Assembly: GCA_017395935.1 (NCBI GenBank)
Contig: JAFQNL010000021.1
Span: 1-45,243 of the forward strand
DNA length: 45,243 nt
Direction: 5' to 3'
Source: Oscillospiraceae bacterium
GTDB taxonomy: Bacteria > Bacillota > Clostridia > Oscillospirales > Oscillospiraceae
The notes under the pieces were generated by a model that had not been told where the DNA came from, searched no databases, and saw only the letters and a list, made by a program, of their open reading frames with translations. A program made the position numbers and the translations under genes. Shown piece after piece: positions 41,901-45,243 of the stretch. Position 1 is the first letter of the stretch. Every line of letters starts with the position of its first letter.

Positions 41901-43545
41901 GATTCTTGCCCAGACGGATACCGGACTGGTAGTTGGTGCCGCCGTTGGCAGGGATATTGCGCACAGCGGTCTCTACGGTAGCGGCATCATCCGTCCAGCC
42001 GCACTCGGTCTTGGAGGCGCGGGCAGGGCCGTCAGCGTTGCTAATATAATCCTGACTGCTGAAGGAGACGACGGCATACCGGGCGTCGATGGCGTCATTG
42101 TCCTCGATGGTGTCAATCAGGCCGTCCTTGGCGGAGGTGCCGTTGATAGCCTCCTTCAGGCCGTTCATCAGGCGTCCGCTCATACTGCCGGAACGGTCAA
42201 CGATCAGCAGAACGTCCAGCTTGACCTTCTGGCTGCTGCTGCCCACGGCACCGGAGATGGTGAGATCCAGCTGGAAGGTGCCGTCGCCGTTGTCCTCAAC
42301 GGTCTTAGTGTGGGTCAGGCTCCGCTCCAGCTCCGGGGTGGAAGGGGTGACGCTGTCGGTCTCATAGACCAGATAGACGTCAGCAGTGCGGGTTTCCTGG
42401 AAGTTGCTTCTGGAGAGCTGGGCAACCTGAGAGCTGCCATTATTAAAGGTAAGATAGCGAGTGGTATTGCCCATGGCGGTACGCTGGGAGGCAACAACAT
42501 TGGTAATCACATTGCCGCTGGCGCTGTTATAACGGGCCTCCTTGTAGCTCAGGCCGGAGACCTCGGGGGCGTAGCTGGCAAAGGTAATGGTCTGACCATT
42601 GGAGACTGTGATGTCTCGGGCGGGAGCGTCGATTTCGTCGCCGTTGGTATTGACAAAGTGGACGGTGACCTCAAAGTAAGTAGCCATCATACCGGACCAG
42701 GTGATGGTAAAGGTAGAGAAGCGGGCCACCTTAAACTCGGCAGCCACAATGGCGGCAGAACTGCTGCCCACCACTTCCACGGAACCATTGGCAGGACCGG
42801 CAAAGTCGGCAACGGTCTCTACTTCCACCGAGCCGTCGGCCTTCTCTTCATGGTGCTGGACTTCGAGGGTGCTCAGATCGGCCTCGTCGGGCAGCAGGTC
42901 GGCGTCCAGTTCAAAGCTGACCTGTACGGTGCCGGAAGCGGGCTCGATCTCCACGCCATCGCGGACAAAGCTGATATCCATGGCGAGGAAGCCTTCATAC
43001 TCCACGCCGCTCTCGTCCAGAGCGTCACGGGCATCGGCATCTTCGCCCAGCAGCTCAACCTTCATGTCAGCGCCTTCCAGTCCGGCCTCAGGGGCGGCCA
43101 CAGCCACCACTTTCAGACCTTCCTTCAGCTTCTGCGTGAAGGTAACCGTCTGGGCTGCGGGAGTCTGCACTTCGGCAGGCTCTTCCGACTGCTCAGCAGG
43201 TTCCTGCGCGGCATCGGGCTGTTCTTCGGCCTCGTCTGCCTCAGGCTCCTGAGCTTCGGGTTCCTGGACAGACTCTTCCGCAGGGGGATCAGAAGGCTCC
43301 TCAGCAGGAGCTTCAGACTCGGTCACTTCCTCGGGCTCGGGCTCCTGGTCCCCGTCCGCGGCAGCCTCGGCAATATCCTCGGCCTGTGCAGCGACCTCTG
43401 CTTCTTCTGCGGTCTCCACGGCCTCAGCTGCCACAGCCTCTTCTTCCGCCTGATCAGCGGCGCTGTCTTCTGCCAGCGCGGCGGCGGGGAAGAGAGTCAG
43501 CAGCATGGCCAGGGCGACCAGCAGCGCAAAGAATCTCTTTTTCAT
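35929..43545 (-). CDS. Giant sortase-anchored adhesin: vWA domain plus 17 Cna-B repeats
   Basis: A 2,538-residue secreted wall protein; the start is the ATG behind GGAGG at 43556. Residues 1-26 are a signal peptide (KKRFFALLVALAMLLTLFP). An acidic Glu/Ala/Pro-rich spacer (about 27-140) and folded N-terminal domains follow. The von Willebrand A domain lies at about 440-660, with the metal-ion site VDRSGSMSG at Asp450. A SpaA-like unit precedes the repeats. Residues about 935-2500 are 17 Cna-B units of 88-96 residues, each opening with KxWxDxxxxDGxRP and closing with a YTVxE...VTNTH pattern, which would supply the Lys, Glu and Asn of a self-formed isopeptide bond. The C-terminus is APKTGD (Ala2503), a hydrophobic helix and KKRYSK, a sortase signal with Ala for the Leu of LPxTG. 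It is a host- or matrix-binding candidate; the ligand is unknown. Confidence 0.93.
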   Translation of the reverse strand: MKKRFFALLVALAMLLTLFPAAALAEDSAADQAEEEAVAAEAVETAEEAEVAAQAEDIAEAAADGDQEPEPEEVTESEAPAEEPSDPPAEESVQEPEAQEPEADEAEEQPDAAQEPAEQSEEPAEVQTPAAQTVTFTQKLKEGLKVVAVAAPEAGLEGADMKVELLGEDADARDALDESGVEYEGFLAMDISFVRDGVEIEPASGTVQVSFELDADLLPDEADLSTLEVQHHEEKADGSVEVETVADFAGPANGSVEVVGSSSAAIVAAEFKVARFSTFTITWSGMMATYFEVTVHFVNTNGDEIDAPARDITVSNGQTITFASYAPEVSGLSYKEARYNSASGNVITNVVASQRTAMGNTTRYLTFNNGSSQVAQLSRSNFQETRTADVYLVYETDSVTPSTPELERSLTHTKTVEDNGDGTFQLDLTISGAVGSSSQKVKLDVLLIVDRSGSMSGRLMNGLKEAINGTSAKDGLIDTIEDNDAIDARYAVVSFSSQDYISNADGPARASKTECGWTDDAATVETAVRNIPANGGTNYQSGIRLGKNLLTSARADAQKVVIFLTDGEPTFRLTSTNNRIDEAGNGTSDNGGYNQAAAVGEIQGMSCNFFYAVGYGSAGVLETNMTQLVNNVGTASGASRPSTRKFIDADTPETLFAEFQQIAADVTQILCDNVAVVDSLSENVEVSTQTIEGNVAPTAMTVKITKADDSELSGEGSVTLPATDNNAAATITAVFEDGQIKLQFPSDYKLEANWEYSVIATIVPTETAYENFREAGSTYPDRADANTGEYSGQMGLYANQQATVTYRYNGETVTEYFPKPVIRLTPATLRIEKTVEGLAEDQKSYDTLLETLSFDVTINGESQSIPMSSFEIDDATGIFFYNLGGLSPDSEFSVTESGAELAYYELDAKSTDTTGTLAANESATASFTNSYAVETTQVTASKVWEDNDNQDGKRPDSITIQLLANGTANGQTATLNEANNWTHTFQDLPVLSAGALITYTVEETNVPEGYEASYSTDGLTVTNTHEIEKTSASGQKVWVDADDQDGIRPTTITVHLLADGQKVKSTTVSAEDNWAWTFGDLDKYANGEEIEYTFSEETVEGYSASYNGTTIVNTHIPATTSVSGAKTWDDADDQDGKRPDSITIRLKADGEEVDSKTVTEADNWAWTFEDLAVYAAGEEIVYTITEDTVEGYTTSVSGFDVTNTHEIELTDITVTKTWDDADDQDGKRPDSITVHLLADGVEVDSKTIAETDGWAWTFEELPVYAAGKEIVYTITEDTVEGYTTSISGFDVTNTHEIEKTSISGAKTWDDDGDRDGKRPDSITVHLLANGLEVDSRTVTETDGWAWTFEDLDVYSGGSPISYTVTEDKVDDYSTEIDGYNVINSYTPGKTSVTVVKNWDDADDQDGVRPDSVTILLLANGKETGETLTLNADNNWTGTFSDLFTHEAGSQITYTIDEISVEGYSTIISESESGFVVSNTHEVELTKVEGHKIWNDNDDQDGKRPDSITIRLKADGEEVDSRTVTEADGWAWSFDELPVNKAGEAITYTIIEDAVEGYTTSVRGYNVINTHEIEKTSISGAKTWDDADDQDGKRPDSITIRLKADGEEVDFRTVTEADNWAWTFEDLDVYAAGEEIVYTITEDTVEGYTTSVSGFDVTNTHEVELTEITVTKTWDDADNQDGKRPDSITVRLLADGEEVATKNITEADGWAWTFEELPVYANGSEITYTVTEDAVEEYSTEISDYDITNTHTPGKTSVQVTKVWDDADNQDGYRTASVTVNLLANGQPTGMTVTLDESNNWTDTFTDLDEYKAGQPVDYTVTEDAVAEYTTEIIGSMANGYIVTNTHEIEKTQVSVSKVWSDADDQDGKRPQSVTINLLANGQPTGDTLTLTDSNGWTDTFFDLDQKADGENIIYTVTEDTVSEYTVAITGSAADGYTVTNTHEVELTTIEGAKTWEDADDQDGKRPDSITIRLKADGEEVDSRTVTEADGWAWSFEEVPVYANGEKIVYTVTEDAVTDYTTETDGFDVTNVHNPEKTTVSVTKVWDDANDQDGLRTNDVTINLLADGRSTGKSLILSEGNNWTDSFTDLDVYSGGKEIIYTVTEDEVADYTVAITGTAAEGYTITNTHAPELITLEGAKTWEDEDNRDGKRPETITVRLYADGVEVDSRTVGEADDWSWSFEDLAKYKNQGVEIIYTLAEDTVEEYSSEVNGFDVTNTHTPGKTSITVIKSWQDADDQDGIRPDAVTINLLANGQSTGETLILNADNSWTGTFSELYVFEGGQEIDYTVEEVTVDGYTTVISESESGFIVSNVHEPEVTTVAGSKIWDDNDDQDGKRPDSITINLLADGQVIDTIAVTEADNWSWSFENLPVNKAGQEIVYTISENAVEDYTTYVEGFDVINSYTPAQTSISVTKSWKDSNNADGIRPESVTIVLLADGAETDMTLTLSAKNKWSGSFDGLEIYQNGQKVEYTVAEVAVDGYNSVISGSAEKGFVVTNSHNSAPKTGDESSLMLYACLMAVSAGAVVVLLTGKKRYSK
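36046..40743 (-). repeat. Tandem array of 17 Cna-B coding repeats
   Basis: Seventeen in-frame units of about 265-290 bp. Two types mix: a shorter one with a GEEVDSRTVTEADGWAW-like middle and a longer one with GQSTGETLTLNADNNW and an extra II(S/G)-ES/GS loop. By reading order from the N-terminus, units 1, 6, 10, 11, 13, 15 and 17 are the longer type. Units 3-4 and 8-9 are near-identical pairs; about 235 bases at 38.58-38.82 kb match 39.95-40.19 kb with few differences. This points to recent duplication inside the array. Confidence 0.9.
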
Positions 43546-43839
43546 TTTGCTTCCTCCAATTCTTACCTTGTTGAATTGCAATCTATTCATGTTCACCCGG
43601 CGGGCTCAGGATACGCCCGAGGGGTGTACACAACAGAGGTTGAAAGAGAATTAGCCGGTATCAGCTATCTCTCTTACTGAGTAAGTACTAAAGAGCGATC
43701 TTCTGCCCCCGCTTTGCCTCCTCTCTCACAGGGGACGAAATAACCGGGAGCCAATCCCCGAAACCGTGTAGGTGACAGGATATTGAGCTTCTCGAAAGTT
43801 GTCCGGGGAGCAAGGGCATGGTACCACCTTATGTTACTC
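43546..43839 (-). promoter_or_regulatory. Long 5' leader of the adhesin gene
   Basis: From the promoter predicted at 43846-43874 to the start codon is about 294 bases without a convincing ORF. Several GC stems can be drawn, such as CGGGC/GCCCG near 43.60 kb, GTCCCC/GGGGGC near 43.71-43.74 kb and CCCCGG/CGGGG near 43.76-43.81 kb. No terminator precedes the RBS. It may be a cis-regulatory RNA or a stability element; I could not assign it to a known class. Confidence 0.4.
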
Positions 43840-43845
43840 TTTAAC

Positions 43846-43874
43846 ATCATAGCACACACGAAAGACCTAGGCAA
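43846..43874 (-). promoter_or_regulatory. Promoter of the adhesin gene
   Basis: Minus strand: TTGCCT (43874-43869), a 17-bp spacer and TATGAT (43851-43846). Confidence 0.65.
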
Positions 43875-44207
43875 CTATTTTTTGAGATAAATTATCTTTT
43901 CTTTCGAAAACGATTGCCCGCCCGCAACATATGCTGCGACGGCGGACAGATTTTTCAGCGCACATTATGTAACCAATATCTGGTGTCTCGAACGCAAAAA
44001 GCAACTATTTCTTGTGCTCTGAACTGTGTTTTGAGCAAAGAAGGTACCGGAACCGCCCGAAGCATTGGGAGGCGGATGATCCCATGGCCACAAACGGGCA
44101 TCCGGGCAGTTCAAGGCCGTGGCAGTCAGATATGCGGTGTTTTCCGACAATGGCTGGGCGGCAGAAGGGCAGCTTCTTCCGGCCCAGGAATTGCTGCCGG
44201 AGAAAGG
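43875..44207. other. Intergenic stretch without supported features
   Basis: About 330 bases between the adhesin promoter and the terminator of the tRNA cluster. Short open frames exist on both strands, but none has a Shine-Dalgarno or a protein-like composition, and no repeat or hairpin stands out. Confidence 0.5.
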
Positions 44208-44237
44208 AAAAACAGCCACTCGAAATGAGTGACTGTT
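44208..44237 (-). terminator. Terminator of the 5S/tRNA cluster
   Basis: AACAG-C-CACTC (44211-44221) pairs with GAGTG-A-CTGTT (44227-44237), one mismatch, followed on the minus strand by TTTTT. It lies 6 bases past tRNA-Thr. Confidence 0.85.
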
Positions 44238-44242
44238 TTATA

Positions 44243-44315
<73 letters not shown>

Positions 44316-44318
44316 ATA

Positions 44319-44395
44319 TGGCGACCCGGAACGGGCTCGAACCGTCGACCTCTAGCGTGACAGGCTAGCGTTCTAACCAACTGAACTACCGGGCC
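44319..44395 (-). tRNA. tRNA-Asp (anticodon GTC)
   Basis: Acceptor GGCCCGG with CCGGGTC, discriminator G and an encoded CCA. Anticodon loop CTGTCAC gives GUC. Only three bases separate it from tRNA-Thr. Confidence 0.95.
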
Positions 44396-44435
44396 ATATA
44401 TATGTAAACGGGAGAGATCCCGAATACAGACGAAA

Positions 44436-44508
44436 CAGGGGCAGAAGGAATCGAACCCTCGGCACGCGGTTTTGGAGACCGCTGCTCTACCTGCTGAGCT
44501 ATACCCCT
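44436..44508 (-). tRNA. tRNA-Trp (anticodon CCA)
   Basis: Acceptor AGGGGTA with TGCCCCT, discriminator G. Anticodon loop CTCCAAA gives CCA. The 3' CCA is not encoded. Confidence 0.95.
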
Positions 44509-44551
44509 ATAAATCAGAGGCCCATCAGGCGCCCCACCGCATACTGCTGAG

Positions 44552-44625
44552 TGGGCCTTCACGGGCTCGAACCGTGGACCGTCCGGTTATGAGCCGGATG
44601 CTCTAACCAATTGAGCTAAAGGCCC
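44552..44625 (-). tRNA. tRNA with CAT anticodon (Ile2 or elongator Met)
   Basis: Acceptor GGGCCTT with AAGGCCC, discriminator A, anticodon loop CTCATAA. The body (CCTTTAGCTCAATTGGTTAGA and GGCTCATAACC) resembles Firmicute tRNA-Ile2, whose C34 is changed to lysidine to read AUA, more than elongator tRNA-Met. The assignment is not certain from sequence. CCA is not encoded. Confidence 0.9.
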
Positions 44626-44645
44626 AAAGGCTTTTACAGAAAAGC

Positions 44646-44673
44646 GCCGCCACGTGGCTGACCGCGTGGCGGC
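44646..44673 (-). terminator. Terminator-like hairpin inside the tRNA cluster
   Basis: GCCGCCACG pairs with CGTGGCGGC, followed on the minus strand by GCTTTTC, between tRNA-Asn and the CAT tRNA. It may be a partial terminator or a processing site. Confidence 0.45.
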
Positions 44674-44684
44674 ACCTTCTGAAG

Positions 44685-44760
44685 TGGCTCCCCAAGTAGG
44701 ACTCGAACCTACGACCCTGCGGTTAACAGCCGCATGCTCGACCGACTGAGCTATTGAGGA
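44685..44760 (-). tRNA. tRNA-Asn (anticodon GTT)
   Basis: Acceptor TCCTCAA with TTGGGGA (one T-G pair), discriminator G and an encoded CCA. Anticodon loop CTGTTAA gives GUU. It directly follows 5S rRNA. Confidence 0.95.
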
Positions 44761-44790
44761 ATATCGAAAGGTTTTACAACCTTTCTGGAT

Positions 44791-44905
<115 letters not shown>

Positions 44906-44977
44906 TACTTCTCTTAAAAGGGAAGTAAACAAAGAAGAAGGTTTCTTCTCTCTTTACCGCTCTTTTCAACAGTAGCT

Positions 44978-45006
44978 ATTGTACTCTTTTCACTCTCACA
45001 TGTCAA
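44978..45006 (-). promoter_or_regulatory. Promoter of the 5S-tRNA transcript
   Basis: Minus strand: TTGACA (45006-45001), a 17-bp spacer and TACAAT (44983-44978), about 70 bases before 5S, between tRNA-Glu and 5S. Confidence 0.75.
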
Positions 45007-45027
45007 GTACTTTTTCAATTTTTTTAA

Positions 45028-45099
45028 TGACCCGTGGGAGAGTCGAACTCCCGTTTGCGGCGTGAGAGGCCGCCGTCTTGACCACTTGACCAACGGGCC
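45028..45099 (-). tRNA. tRNA-Glu (anticodon CTC)
   Basis: Acceptor GGCCCGT with ACGGGTC, discriminator A. Anticodon stem GCGGC/GCCGC around CTCTCAC gives CUC for GAG. No CCA is encoded. Confidence 0.93.
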
Positions 45100-45105
45100 A
45101 TCTAG

Positions 45106-45178
45106 TACACCTTCAGGGACTCGAACCCTGGACACCCTGATTAAGAGTCAGGTGCTCTACCAACTGAGCTAAAGGTGC
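45106..45178 (-). tRNA. tRNA-Lys (anticodon CTT)
   Basis: Acceptor GCACCTT with AAGGTGT (G-U first pair), discriminator A. Anticodon stem CCTGA/TCAGG around CTCTTAA gives CUU for AAG. The 65 bases before it contain a TTGTTCAGTTTTGAG stretch like rRNA-operon spacers, so a larger rRNA gene may lie beyond the window edge. Confidence 0.94.
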
Positions 45179-45243
45179 ATATCCCAAGGCTTCCTGCGCT
45201 GTATCCTCAAAACTGAACAATGAACTTCCTAGCTATCTATCGC

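Noticed and set aside
35743-43680. A 2,645-codon open frame on the plus strand opposite the adhesin gene
   Set aside because: Its codons are the exact reverse complements of the adhesin codons, so it stays open because the adhesin avoids TTA, CTA and TCA. Its translation is low-complexity Gly/Val/His-rich and has no RBS; the minus-strand protein has a signal peptide, vWA domain and sorting signal.
43700-43745. GGCAAAGC in the adhesin leader as a c-di-GMP-I riboswitch
   Set aside because: The preceding GGGCAAAC element, GNRA hairpin and receptor helix of that class were not found; kept only as a reason to run a covariance search.
43820-43832. GGTGGTACC in the adhesin leader, resembling a T-box antiterminator
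   Set aside because: It lies at the very start of the predicted transcript, without a specifier stem upstream or a terminator after it.

Overview
The window is a stretch of chromosome from a GC-rich anaerobic Firmicute. The gene content (pyruvate:ferredoxin oxidoreductase, a butyrate-type thiolase, NfeD/stomatin pair, ComEC-like/DUF3006 pair, a clostridial resistance-type ABC-F, Clostridia-style sigma-A promoters) points to Clostridia, most likely a gut Oscillospiraceae-type butyrate producer near Intestinimonas, Flavonifractor or Lawsonibacter. That placement is inference. No prophage body, insertion sequence or CRISPR array was seen.

Left part (1-12 kb): the 3' two thirds of nifJ, a small membrane protein, a ZIP metal transporter, a flavodoxin-like protein, an isolated holin/GH25-endolysin cassette, a minus-strand operon of a UBA/DUF4342 protein with a two-component system, an ECF S component with DUF3842, the NfeD/SPFH pair, and a pyridoxamine-oxidase-like protein. 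Middle (11.9-22 kb): a cysteine-rich membrane peptide behind a palindromic operator, an ABC-F ATPase with one degenerate ATP site, an rRNA methyltransferase, a DUF89 protein, a MazF toxin without antitoxin, a family-4 uracil-DNA glycosylase, tRNA-Gln, and a second ABC-F (CplR-like) preceded by a long structured leader with tiny upstream ORFs and an intrinsic terminator. Then come a ComEC-like hydrolase, DUF3006 and a PfkB kinase.

Right part (22-45 kb): an uncharacterised barrel protein divergent from an FGGY (xylulokinase-like) kinase, cysK, trkA-trkH, the minus-strand operon mutY-tdk-radical SAM-NUDIX, a thiolase gene with a near-consensus Rex operator in its leader, two tandem CDP-glycerol glycerophosphotransferase paralogues, and a 7.6 kb gene for a 2,538-residue sortase-anchored adhesin with a vWA domain and 17 Cna-B repeats. 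The window ends in a minus-strand stable-RNA cluster: tRNA-Lys, tRNA-Glu, then a separate promoter followed by 5S rRNA and tRNAs Asn, CAU, Trp, Asp and Thr.

The most interesting signals are the leader of the CplR-like gene (probable translation-coupled attenuation), the co-degenerate second ATP site of the other ABC-F, the giant adhesin with its long 5' leader, the Rex site before the thiolase, and the operator-controlled cysteine-rich peptide.
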